A stretch of DNA of 64,000 bases from Sinorhizobium sp. BG8 (GTDB lineage: Bacteria; Pseudomonadota; Alphaproteobacteria; Rhizobiales; Rhizobiaceae). The notes under the pieces are model-generated. The model was given only the letters and a program-made list of their open reading frames with translations. It was not told the DNA's origin and did no database searches. The translations under genes and the position numbers were made by a program. Below are positions 16,851 through 25,522 of the stretch, piece by piece; position 1 is the first letter of the stretch, and each line of letters starts with the position of its first letter. The DNA is taken from the NCBI RefSeq assembly GCF_016864555.1, contig NZ_CP044011.1:3615501-3679500 (forward strand), given 5' to 3'.

Positions 16851-18341
16851 ATGAACAAGATCAACAAGGCAGCCTGCATCGGCGGCGGCGTCATCGGCGG
16901 GGCCTGGGCCGCCCGTTTCGTGCTTGCCGGCATCGACGTCAAGATTTTCGATCCTCATCCGGAAGCAGAGCGCATCATCGGCGAGGTCATGGCGAACGCC
17001 GAGCGCGCCTATGGCATGCTGACCATGGCCCCGTTGCCGCCGAAGGGCAGGCTCACCTTCGCAAAGAGCATTGAAGAAGCGGTTCAAGACGCTGACTGGA
17101 TTCAGGAAAGCGTGCCCGAGCGGCTGGAACTGAAGCGCGGCGTTCTCACCCAGATTGACGCCGCAGCACGTCCCGACGCACTGATCGGCTCCTCCACCTC
17201 GGGCCTGATGCCGACCGATCTGCAGCGCGACATGAAGCATCCCGAACGCATGTTCGTGGCGCACCCCTACAATCCGGTCTACCTGCTGCCGCTTGCCGAG
17301 CTCGTCGGCGGTGAGAAGACTGCCAGGTCGACCCTGGAAGAAGCCAAGGCCAAGCTGGCGCCGATCGGCATGAAGGGCGTGATTATCCAGAAGGAGATCG
17401 AAGCCTTCGTCGGCGATCGCCTGCTGGAGGCCGTCTGGCGCGAAGGCCTGTGGCTTATCAAGGACGACATCTGCGACACCGAAACGCTCGATGACGTGAT
17501 CCGCTATTCGTTCGGCATCCGCTGGGCGCAGATGGGAATGTTCGAGACCTATCGCATCGCCGGCGGCGAGGCGGGCATGCGCCACTTCATCGCCCAGTTC
17601 GGTCCCTGCCTCTCCTGGCCGTGGACAAAGCTGACGGATGTGGTCGACCTGACCGACGAACTCGTCGACAAGATCGCCAACCAGTCGGATGCACAGTCCG
17701 GCGCGCGCGGCATCCGCGAACTCGAACGCATCCGCGACCAGAACCTCGTCGGCATCATGCAGGCGCTCAAGGCCGGCGACGACGGTCGTGGCTGGGGTGC
17801 AGGCAAGCTCCTGACAGAGTTCGAGGACCACCTCTGGGCAAACGCGAAGAAGCCGGAGGTGGACCTTGGCGACGCCAAGGCGCTGCACCTGGTGGACACC
17901 AAGGTCAGCGCCGCCTGGGTCGACTACAACGGACACATGACGGAGCACCGGTACCTGCAGGTGTTCGGCGACACCTCCGACGCCTTGCTGCGCCTGATCG
18001 GCGTCGATCTCGAATATGTCCGGGACGGCCACAGCTACTACACGGTAGAGACGCACATCCGAAACCTCGGAGAGGCCAAACTCGGCGATGCGCTCTACGC
18101 CACATGCCAGATCCTTTCATCGGATGAAAAGCGCCTGCACATCTTCAGCACGATCTACAATGCCGCGACGAAAGAGGCCCTCGCGACAGCCGAGCAGATG
18201 ATGCTGCACGTCGACAGCAAGGCCGGCAAGGCAGTGACCGCACCGGAAAAGGTGCTGGCGAAACTACAGGCGATCACGGAGGCCCATGCGGCGCTGCCGA
18301 AGCCGGAGGGCGTTGGCCGCGCGGTCGGACAGAAGCGATAA
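16851..18341 (+). CDS. lcdH: L-carnitine dehydrogenase fused to betainyl-CoA thioesterase
   Basis: A 496-residue fusion. Residues 1-325 are a 3-hydroxyacyl-CoA dehydrogenase-type NAD enzyme with GGGVIGGAWA at 11-20, the SSTSG loop at 114-118 and the catalytic His138 in AHPYNP. Such proteins oxidise L-carnitine to 3-dehydrocarnitine. Residues 345-460 are a hotdog-fold 4HBT thioesterase (VSAAWVDYNGHMTEHRYLQV), absent from the roughly 320-residue Pseudomonas enzyme but known in rhizobia, where it hydrolyses betainyl-CoA to glycine betaine. The steps before and after the cleavage enzyme are thus carried on one chain. Confidence 0.92.
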   Translation: MNKINKAACIGGGVIGGAWAARFVLAGIDVKIFDPHPEAERIIGEVMANAERAYGMLTMAPLPPKGRLTFAKSIEEAVQDADWIQESVPERLELKRGVLTQIDAAARPDALIGSSTSGLMPTDLQRDMKHPERMFVAHPYNPVYLLPLAELVGGEKTARSTLEEAKAKLAPIGMKGVIIQKEIEAFVGDRLLEAVWREGLWLIKDDICDTETLDDVIRYSFGIRWAQMGMFETYRIAGGEAGMRHFIAQFGPCLSWPWTKLTDVVDLTDELVDKIANQSDAQSGARGIRELERIRDQNLVGIMQALKAGDDGRGWGAGKLLTEFEDHLWANAKKPEVDLGDAKALHLVDTKVSAAWVDYNGHMTEHRYLQVFGDTSDALLRLIGVDLEYVRDGHSYYTVETHIRNLGEAKLGDALYATCQILSSDEKRLHIFSTIYNAATKEALATAEQMMLHVDSKAGKAVTAPEKVLAKLQAITEAHAALPKPEGVGRAVGQKR

Positions 18342-18350
18342 CCGAGTAAC

Positions 18351-18559
18351 CGGGACCCAGTGTCCAGCCCCTGCCCGCCGTGTCGCTTCATTGCCCGACA
18401 AGGAGAGAGACCCGGAGCTGGACATGCCGGGTCCCGAAAAAGAGCGACGGCAGCGCTCTCGCGCGCTGGATGGCTGGAAGAGATATAGCGAGCAGGCGTT
18501 TGCTCGTTGCGGGGGAGATGCCGCGAGACGACGATGATGAAGCCCGCAGGACGGGCTTC
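18351..18559 (+). other. Structured 245-base gap between lcdH and the acyl-CoA dehydrogenase gene
   Basis: Two structures are visible. CGGGACCC-agt-GTCCAG (18351-18367) pairs with CTGGAC-atgcc-GGGTCCCG (18418-18436), forming a long imperfect stem over a 50-base loop. GAAGCCCG (18539-18546) pairs with CGGGCTTC (18552-18559) just before the ribosome binding site of the next gene. No open frame with coding character lies between. The region could be an attenuator or processing site, or hold a second promoter. Confidence 0.45.
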
Positions 18560-18586
18560 TCTTGAAGAAATACGAGGGAGAACAAC

Positions 18587-19747
18587 ATGAATTTCGCACT
18601 CACAGACGAGCAGCAGATGATCGTCGACACGGTCCGCAGCTTCGTGGAGACCGAGATCTACCCGCACGAAAACGAGGTCGAGCGCACCGGCTTCGTGCCG
18701 CCGGAACTGGGCCAGGAAATTGCGCGCAAATGCAAGGAGATCGGCTTCTTCGGCTGCAACTTCCCGGAGGAAGTGGGCGGCGCAGGGCTCGACCACACGT
18801 CGTTCACTCTGGTGGAACGCGAACTCGGACGCGGCTCGATGGGCCTCACCGTCTTCTTCGGACGCCCTTCCGGCATCCTGATGGCCTGCAATGAGGAGCA
18901 GCGCGAGAAGTATCTCCTGCCGGCCGTGCGCGGCGACAAGTTCGATGCGCTGGCCATGACCGAGCCGGATGCGGGCTCGGATGTGCGCGGCATGAAGTGC
19001 TTTGCCCGGCCCGATGGCGACGACTGGATTGTCAACGGCACCAAGCACTTCATTTCCCACGCCAATATCGCCGACTTCGTCATCGTCTTCATCGCGACCG
19101 GCGAGGAGCAGACACCCCGCGGCCCGAAGAAGAAGATCACCTGCTTCCTCGTCGACCGCGGAACGCCCGGTTTCGAGATCCGTGAAGGCTACAACTCGGT
19201 CTCGCACCGCGGTTACAAGAACTGCATCCTGACGTTTGACGATTGCCGCCTCCCCTCCTCGCAGATCCTCGGCGAAGTACACAAAGGCTTCGACATCGCC
19301 AATGACTGGCTCTATGCGACGCGCCTGACTGTCGCCGCAACCTCCGTCGGCAGGGCGCGGCGCGCGTTCGACTATGCGCTTAGCTACGCTGCCGAGCGCA
19401 AGCAGTTCGGCAAGCCGATCGGCGCCAACCAGGGCGTTTCCTTCAAGCTCGCCGACATGATCACCGAGATCGACGCCGCCGACCTTCTGACGCTCTCGGC
19501 CGCATGGCGCCTCGATCAGGGCCTCCCGTCGAACCGCGAGATCGCCTCTGCGAAAGTCTTCGCCACCGAGATGCTCGCCCGCGTCACCGACGAGGCGATC
19601 CAGATCTACGGCGGCATGGGCCTGATGGACGACCTGCCGCTCGCGCGCTTCTGGCGCGACGCCCGCGTCGAGCGAATCTGGGACGGCACCTCCGAAATCC
19701 AGCGCCACATCATCAGCCGCGACCTGCTGCGGCCCCTTGGAGCGTGA
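18587..19747 (+). CDS. Acyl-CoA dehydrogenase, CaiA-like
   Basis: A 386-residue FAD acyl-CoA dehydrogenase. The FAD/substrate signatures ALAMTEPDAGSDV (about residues 123-135) and the C-terminal IQIYGGMGLMDDLPLARFWR are present. Among carnitine genes the likely substrate is gamma-butyrobetainyl-CoA, oxidised to crotonobetainyl-CoA (the reverse of the reduction by E. coli CaiA). The start follows AGGGAG. It is eight bases from the ligase gene downstream. A general short-chain acyl-CoA role cannot be excluded. Confidence 0.85.
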   Translation: MNFALTDEQQMIVDTVRSFVETEIYPHENEVERTGFVPPELGQEIARKCKEIGFFGCNFPEEVGGAGLDHTSFTLVERELGRGSMGLTVFFGRPSGILMACNEEQREKYLLPAVRGDKFDALAMTEPDAGSDVRGMKCFARPDGDDWIVNGTKHFISHANIADFVIVFIATGEEQTPRGPKKKITCFLVDRGTPGFEIREGYNSVSHRGYKNCILTFDDCRLPSSQILGEVHKGFDIANDWLYATRLTVAATSVGRARRAFDYALSYAAERKQFGKPIGANQGVSFKLADMITEIDAADLLTLSAAWRLDQGLPSNREIASAKVFATEMLARVTDEAIQIYGGMGLMDDLPLARFWRDARVERIWDGTSEIQRHIISRDLLRPLGA

Positions 19748-19754
19748 ACCTGAC

Positions 19755-21809
19755 ATGACACGTTCCCTCGACCGCCTGATCCGGCCCAGCTCCATCGCCG
19801 TCTTCGGCGGCAAGGAGGCGCGCCGGGTCATCGAGCAATGCGACAAGATGGGCTTTGCCGGAGAGATCTGGCCGGTCCACCCGAGAGAGGACGAGATCCT
19901 CGGCCGCAAGTGCTACCGCTCCGTCGCCGAACTGCCCGGTGCGCCGGATGCCTCCTTCGTTGGCGTCAACCGCCAGCTCACCATCGAGATCATCCGCGAA
20001 CTCGCAGCCCGCGGTTCCGGCGGCGCAGTCTGCTATGCATCCGGCTTCCGCGAGGCCGTAACCGAACTCGCCGATGGTGACGACCTGCAGAAAGCGCTCG
20101 TCGAAGCGGCCGGGGACATGCCGATCCTGGGCCCCAACTGCTACGGCTTCATCAATATGCTGGACGGCGCGCTGCTGTGGCCCGACCAGCACGGCATGGT
20201 GCGTGTCGACCGCGGCGTCGCGATCCTCACCCAATCTTCGAACATCGCCTGCAACATATCGATGCAGATGCGCGGATTGCCGCTCGCCTACATCCTGACG
20301 GCCGGCAACCAGGCCCAGACGGGGCTCTCGGACCTCGCCTGCGCCGTGCTCCAGGATCCGCGCGTGACGAGCGTCGGCCTGCACATCGAGGGCTTCGACA
20401 ATGTCGAAGCGCTTCAGAGACTGGCGCGCCTCGCCCGTGAACTGAAGAAGCCCGTCGTCACTCTCAAGGTTGGAAAGTCCGAACAGGCCCAGCTTGCCAC
20501 CGTCTCGCACACCGCGTCGCTCGCCGGCAATGACGCCGTTTCCTCCGCGCTGCTGTCGCGCCTCGGCATCGGCCGGGTCGAGACGCTGCCTGAGCTGCTC
20601 GAAACGCTGAAGCTGCTGCACCTGAGCGGCCCGCTTGAAAGTTTCGACATATCCTCGATGAGCTGCTCGGGCGGCGAGGCCTCGCTGATGGCGGATGCCG
20701 GCGTCAAGCGCAAGATCGTCTATCGGGCACTTCGGGAAGAACAGCGCCAGCCCCTGCGCGAAAGTCTCGGACAGATGGTCACCATCTCCAATCCGCTCGA
20801 CTACCACACCTTCGTCTGGGGCAATCGGGAAAAGCAGACCGCCGCGTTTACCGCCATGATGCGGGGCGACTATGCGCTGAACCTGGTCGTCCTCGACTTC
20901 CCGCGACAGGACCGCTGCGACGCCGCCGACTGGGTCACCACCTGCGATGCCGTTATCGACGCCTCGAAGGCGACCGGCGCCGTCGCCGGGATCGTCGCGA
21001 GCATGGGTGAGAACATGCCGGAGGAAACCGCGCTGTCGCTCATGGCCGCCGGGGTCGTGCCGTTCTCCGGGATCGAGGAAGCGCTCGCTGCCGCGGAGAC
21101 GGCCGCCACGATCGGCGCGGCCTGGGCGAGGCCGATGGCTCAGCCGCTCGTGGCAGCCCCGGCAAACGGCGGCGAAACCGTGACGCTGACGGAACACGAA
21201 GCGAAGCTTGCCCTTGCTGCCTACGGTCTTTCCATCCCGGAGGGTCGGGTCGCCGAGACTGCCGAGGATGCCGCCAGGCAAGCCGAAAGGCTCGGGTTCC
21301 CGGTCGTGCTGAAGGGGCTGGGTGTCGCCCACAAGACGGAGGCAGGCGCGGTTAGGCTCAACCTCGCGGATGTGCCGGCCGTTCTCGAGGCCGCGAAGGC
21401 CATGGCCGGCGTCGCTTCCGGCTATCTCGTGGAAAAAATGGTGGGCAAGCCCGTCGCCGAGCTGATTGTCGGGGCGATGCGGGATCCGGTTGCCGGCCCC
21501 GTGCTCACAATCGGTGCGGGCGGAATCCTGGTGGAATTGCTGGAGGATTCGGCAATTCTGACGCTGCCGACAGATGAAAAGGCGATCCGCGAGGCCATTT
21601 CCGGCCTCAAGATCGCAAAACTCCTCGGAGGCTATCGCGGAGCGCCCGCGGGCGACGTCGACGCGCTCGTTGCCGCCGTCGCATCAGCGGCATCGTATGT
21701 CGTTTCAAACGCTTCAATAGTCGAAGAACTCGATATCAATCCTATCATGGTGCTTCCGCAAGGTGACGGTGTCGTCGCAGCTGATGCCCTGATCCGTCTG
21801 AGAAAGTGA
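19755..21809 (+). CDS. Acyl-CoA synthetase of the ADP-forming type (fused alpha and beta parts)
   Basis: A 684-residue protein of the acetate-CoA ligase (ADP-forming)/acyltransferase group. It has an N-terminal CoA-binding Rossmann domain (residues 1-130, with GPNCYG at 126-131) and a succinyl-CoA-ligase-like part holding the phosphorylated His252 in SHTASLAGND. A C-terminal ATP-grasp domain (about 475-684) contains FPVVLKGLGVAHKTEAGAV and ends with EELDINPIMV. It would load or unload CoA on carnitine, crotonobetaine or gamma-butyrobetaine with ATP/ADP turnover. It occupies the place where E. coli uses CaiC (AMP-forming ligase) and CaiB (CoA transferase), neither of which is present here. Confidence 0.85.
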   Translation: MTRSLDRLIRPSSIAVFGGKEARRVIEQCDKMGFAGEIWPVHPREDEILGRKCYRSVAELPGAPDASFVGVNRQLTIEIIRELAARGSGGAVCYASGFREAVTELADGDDLQKALVEAAGDMPILGPNCYGFINMLDGALLWPDQHGMVRVDRGVAILTQSSNIACNISMQMRGLPLAYILTAGNQAQTGLSDLACAVLQDPRVTSVGLHIEGFDNVEALQRLARLARELKKPVVTLKVGKSEQAQLATVSHTASLAGNDAVSSALLSRLGIGRVETLPELLETLKLLHLSGPLESFDISSMSCSGGEASLMADAGVKRKIVYRALREEQRQPLRESLGQMVTISNPLDYHTFVWGNREKQTAAFTAMMRGDYALNLVVLDFPRQDRCDAADWVTTCDAVIDASKATGAVAGIVASMGENMPEETALSLMAAGVVPFSGIEEALAAAETAATIGAAWARPMAQPLVAAPANGGETVTLTEHEAKLALAAYGLSIPEGRVAETAEDAARQAERLGFPVVLKGLGVAHKTEAGAVRLNLADVPAVLEAAKAMAGVASGYLVEKMVGKPVAELIVGAMRDPVAGPVLTIGAGGILVELLEDSAILTLPTDEKAIREAISGLKIAKLLGGYRGAPAGDVDALVAAVASAASYVVSNASIVEELDINPIMVLPQGDGVVAADALIRLRK

Positions 21810-21813
21810 GCCC

Positions 21814-22596
21814 ATGTCCGGACCGATCCTGAAACGCCGCGAAGGCGGCATACTGGAAGTTACGATCGACAGGCCGAAGGCGAACGCCATCGACCTCGTG
21901 ACCAGCCGCATCTTGGGCGAGATATTCCGTGATTTCCGCGACGACGAAACTTTGCGCGTTGCCATCATCACCGGCGCCGGCGAGAAATTTTTCTGTCCCG
22001 GATGGGACCTGAAGGCAGCGGCGGCCGGCGATGCGGTTGACGGCGACTATGGCGTCGGCGGCTTCGGTGGCATGCAGGAACTGCGCGACCTAAACAAGCC
22101 GATCATTGCAGCGGTGAATGGCATCTGCTGCGGCGGCGGATTGGAGATCGCTCTCTCCACAGACATGATCCTGGCAGCCGAGCACGCTACCTTTGCCCTG
22201 CCGGAAATCCGCTCGGGCACGGTTGCGGACGCGGCCTCGATCAAGCTGCCGAAGCGCATTCCCTACCACATCGCCATGGACATGCTGTTGACGGGCCGGT
22301 GGCTGGACGCGACGGAAGCGCACCGCTGGGGCTTCGTCAACGAGATCCTGCCCGCCAACAGGCTGCTCGATCGCGCCTGGGAACTGGCAAGGCTGCTCGA
22401 GAGCGGCCCGCCGCTTGTCTATGCGGCGATCAAGGAAGTGGTTCGCGCCGCCGAGGGCGAGACGTTCCAGACCACGATGAACAAGATTACGCGCAGACAA
22501 TTCAAGACCGTGGACATACTCTACTCCAGCGAGGACCAGCTCGAGGGCGCCCGCGCCTTCGCGGAGAAGCGCGATCCCGTCTGGCAAGGGCGGTAA
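21814..22596 (+). CDS. caiD: Crotonobetainyl-CoA hydratase, CaiD-like
   Basis: A 260-residue enoyl-CoA hydratase. The similarity to E. coli CaiD as I remember it is unusually close: RPKANAID near the N-terminus, LRVAIITGAGEKFF, GWDLKAAA, the IAAVNG...GGGLEIAL oxyanion loop, FALPE and the last nine residues AEKRDPVWQGR. CaiD adds water to crotonobetainyl-CoA to give L-carnitinyl-CoA. The oxyanion loop reads NGICCGGG where E. coli has NGYAFGGG. Four bases separate it from the ligase gene. Confidence 0.9.
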   Translation: MSGPILKRREGGILEVTIDRPKANAIDLVTSRILGEIFRDFRDDETLRVAIITGAGEKFFCPGWDLKAAAAGDAVDGDYGVGGFGGMQELRDLNKPIIAAVNGICCGGGLEIALSTDMILAAEHATFALPEIRSGTVADAASIKLPKRIPYHIAMDMLLTGRWLDATEAHRWGFVNEILPANRLLDRAWELARLLESGPPLVYAAIKEVVRAAEGETFQTTMNKITRRQFKTVDILYSSEDQLEGARAFAEKRDPVWQGR

Positions 22597-22823
22597 CAGA
22601 AGACACGAGGGTGGCCACCGGCTGCCCGGATTACTCGGCCGAACCGCTCCGGCGGCCGGCCATCGGATCGAGGAACTGAAAGGACGACGGCAAGGGAACA
22701 ATACCCGCAAGACTGGAAATGATGCGACCCCGAGGCTGCACGAAGGGTTGCCACAGACGACAAAAACAGAAATTCTGCCAATCACAACAATCGGCTACCA
22801 GCCAGAGATAAGGGAACAGGGGA

Positions 22824-24413
22824 ATGACTGACTACAAGAACCATCTGATAAACCAGGTCATGAGCGGCAAAATGAACCGTCGCGAGTTCATGGGCCGTGC
22901 AGCTGCATTCGGCATCACGCTCGCCGCTGCAGGCACGATGTTCGACACCGCAGCCAAGGCACAGGAGCCCAAGCGCGGCGGTCATCTGAAGCTTGGACTT
23001 GAAGGCGCTGCCGCAACCGATTCAAAAGACCCGGCAAAAGCCCTTTCGCAGTTCATGTTCGTCGTCGGTCGCTGCTGGGGTGACATGCTCGTCGAATCCG
23101 AGCCGCTGACCGGTGGCCCCGTCCCCGCACTCGCAGAATCTTGGGAACCCTCTGCCGATGCCGCGACCTGGACCTTCAAGATCCGCAAGGGCGTCAAGTT
23201 CCACAACGGCAAGGAACTGACCCTCGACGACGTCATCAAGACGCTGCAGCGCCACACCGACGAGAAGTCGGAGTCCGGCGCGCTCGGCGTGATGAAGTCG
23301 ATCAAGGAGATCAAGGCGGACGGAGACAATCTGGTTCTGGTCCTGACCGAAGGCAACGCCGACCTGCCGCTGCTCCTCACCGACTATCACCTCGTCATCC
23401 AGCCGAACGGCGGCCTGGACGATCCGAATGCCATGATCGGCACGGGTCCCTACAAGGTAGCGAGCTTCGAGCCCGGCGTGCGGGCGACCTTCGAGAAGAA
23501 TGCGGACGACTGGCGCACCGATCGCGGCTTCGTGGATTCGGTCGAGCTCATCGCGATGAACGATGCCACCGCTCGTATCGCCGCCCTTTCGTCCGGCCAG
23601 GTCCACTACATCAACCGCGTCGATCCGAAGACGGTAGCGCTTCTCAAGCGCGCGCCGACGGTCGAGATCCTCAACACCTCGGGCCGCGGTCACTACGTCT
23701 TTATCATGCATTGCAACACGGCGCCGTTCGACAACAACGACCTGCGCCTGGCGCTGAAGTACGCAATGGACCGCGAAACCATGGTCCAGAAGATCCTTGG
23801 CGGCTACGGCAAGGTGGGCAACGACTTCCCGATCAACGAAACCTATGCGCTCTTCCCCGAGGGCATCGAGCAGCGTGCCTACGATCCCGACAAGGCGGCG
23901 TTCCACTACAAGAAGTCCGGTCATAGCGGTCCGGTTCTCCTGCGCACGTCCGATGTCGCCTTCCCGGGCGCCGTGGACGCGGCTGTTCTCTACCAGGAAA
24001 GTGCGAAGAAGGCGGGCATCGCCATCGACGTCAAGCGCGAGCCCGGCGACGGCTACTGGACGAACGTCTGGAACGTCCAGCCCTTCTCGACCTCCTACTG
24101 GGGCGGTCGCCCGACGCAGGACCAGATGTATTCGACGGCCTATCTTTCGACCGCCGACTGGAACGACACGCGCTTCCTGCGCCCGGACTTCGACAAGATC
24201 CTGCTCGAGGCCCGCTCCGAGCTGGATGAAGCCAAGCGCAAGGAAATGTACCGCTCCATGGCAATGATGGTGCGCGACGAAGGCGGCCTTATCCTGCCGA
24301 TGTTCAACGACTTCGTGAACGCGGCCTCCAAGAAGGTCAAAGGTTACGTCCACGACATCGGCAACGACATGTCGAACGGCTATGTCGCAACCCGCGTCTG
24401 GCTCGAAGACTGA
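22824..24413 (+). CDS. Dipeptide/nickel-type solute-binding protein (SBP_bac_5) with Tat signal
   Basis: A 529-residue family 5 solute-binding protein. The N-terminus has the twin-arginine motif NRREFMGRAA at about residues 13-22, a hydrophobic stretch and an AKAQE cleavage site. The mature part shows ALAESWEPSADAATWTFKIR and KFHNGKELTLDDV, standard for this family. A strong AGGGAACAGGGG ribosome binding site precedes it. It opens a four-gene importer directly after the caiD-like gene, so a quaternary amine such as carnitine or gamma-butyrobetaine is a reasonable guess for the ligand; oligopeptides are the default for the family. Confidence 0.87.
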   Translation: MTDYKNHLINQVMSGKMNRREFMGRAAAFGITLAAAGTMFDTAAKAQEPKRGGHLKLGLEGAAATDSKDPAKALSQFMFVVGRCWGDMLVESEPLTGGPVPALAESWEPSADAATWTFKIRKGVKFHNGKELTLDDVIKTLQRHTDEKSESGALGVMKSIKEIKADGDNLVLVLTEGNADLPLLLTDYHLVIQPNGGLDDPNAMIGTGPYKVASFEPGVRATFEKNADDWRTDRGFVDSVELIAMNDATARIAALSSGQVHYINRVDPKTVALLKRAPTVEILNTSGRGHYVFIMHCNTAPFDNNDLRLALKYAMDRETMVQKILGGYGKVGNDFPINETYALFPEGIEQRAYDPDKAAFHYKKSGHSGPVLLRTSDVAFPGAVDAAVLYQESAKKAGIAIDVKREPGDGYWTNVWNVQPFSTSYWGGRPTQDQMYSTAYLSTADWNDTRFLRPDFDKILLEARSELDEAKRKEMYRSMAMMVRDEGGLILPMFNDFVNAASKKVKGYVHDIGNDMSNGYVATRVWLED

Positions 24414-25522
24414 TGGCCGGCGGACCGGCGCACGGTCCGGAGCTGACGACGCTTGGGGCTGCGGGTGAAGGCCCGCAGTCCGCAGGCATTGCCGGATCGG
24501 GTGCGTCCAGCGGCCAGTCCATGCTCGACGGTTCGGCACCGTCGGGCTGGGCGAAGTTCAGCAAGGGCAACCCGCTTGTTGCCCTCATCCTGCAGCGTCT
24601 CGCGCTCAGCGTCGCTCTGCTTTTCGCCGTATCGCTGTTGATCTTCGGCGGTGTCGAAGCCCTGCCGGGCGATTTTGCGACCACCTACCTCGGACAGTCG
24701 GCAACCCCGCAGGCGGTGGAGAACATCCGCAAGGACCTGGGGCTCGATCAGCCCGCCACGACCCGCTACATCAAATGGCTGGGCGGTGCGCTGCAGGGCG
24801 ATTTTGGAACCTCCTGGGCTTCCAAGAACTCGGTCAGCGAGCAGATCGGTAACCGCCTCGGCAACTCCCTGTTCCTTGCCTTCTTCGCGGCGATCATCTC
24901 GATACCCCTCGCCGTCGGCCTCGGCATGCTCGCGGTTCATTTCAGAAACCGCATGCCGGACAAGATCATCAACGTGATCTCGCTTGCGGCGATCTCCCTT
25001 CCGGAGTTCTTCGTGGGCTACCTGCTCATCCTCTTCTTCGCCGTGCAGATGGGCATCGCAACATTCCCGGCGACGGTCTACGAGGATATGTCGCTCGGCC
25101 AGCGGCTCTCGGCAATAGCATTGCCGACGGCAACCCTGGTGCTGGTCGTTCTCGCCCACATGATGCGGATGACACGCGCCGCCATCATCAATGTGATGTC
25201 CTCGGCCTATGTGGAGACGGCTGAACTGAAGGGTTTGAGCGGCCTGCGCATCATCGCCAAGCATGCAGCACCCAACGCACTGGCTCCGGTCATCAACGTC
25301 ATCGCGCTCAACCTCGCCTATCTCGTGGTCGGCGTGGTGGTCGTCGAGGTGGTGTTCGTCTATCCCGGCATGGGACAGTACATGGTTGATGCGGTCACGG
25401 TGCGCGACATGCCCGTGGTTCAGGCATGCGGACTGATCTTCGCCGCCTTCTACATCTTCCTCAACATGATGGCCGACATCCTGGCGATCGTCGCAAATCC
25501 AAGATTGAGGCATCCACGATGA
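24413..25522 (+). CDS. DppB-like ABC importer permease
   Basis: A 369-residue permease. The first 55 residues are an unusual Gly/Ser/Ala-rich hydrophilic extension before the first membrane helix. The rest is standard: GDFATTYLGQSATP...IRKDLGLDQP near the N-terminus, and a C-terminal channel part with VETAELKGLSGLRIIAKHAA (EAA loop). The ATG overlaps the binding-protein stop (TGATG), which supports the long form; an ATG at 24521 would remove most of the extension. Confidence 0.85.
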   Translation: MAGGPAHGPELTTLGAAGEGPQSAGIAGSGASSGQSMLDGSAPSGWAKFSKGNPLVALILQRLALSVALLFAVSLLIFGGVEALPGDFATTYLGQSATPQAVENIRKDLGLDQPATTRYIKWLGGALQGDFGTSWASKNSVSEQIGNRLGNSLFLAFFAAIISIPLAVGLGMLAVHFRNRMPDKIINVISLAAISLPEFFVGYLLILFFAVQMGIATFPATVYEDMSLGQRLSAIALPTATLVLVVLAHMMRMTRAAIINVMSSAYVETAELKGLSGLRIIAKHAAPNALAPVINVIALNLAYLVVGVVVVEVVFVYPGMGQYMVDAVTVRDMPVVQACGLIFAAFYIFLNMMADILAIVANPRLRHPR

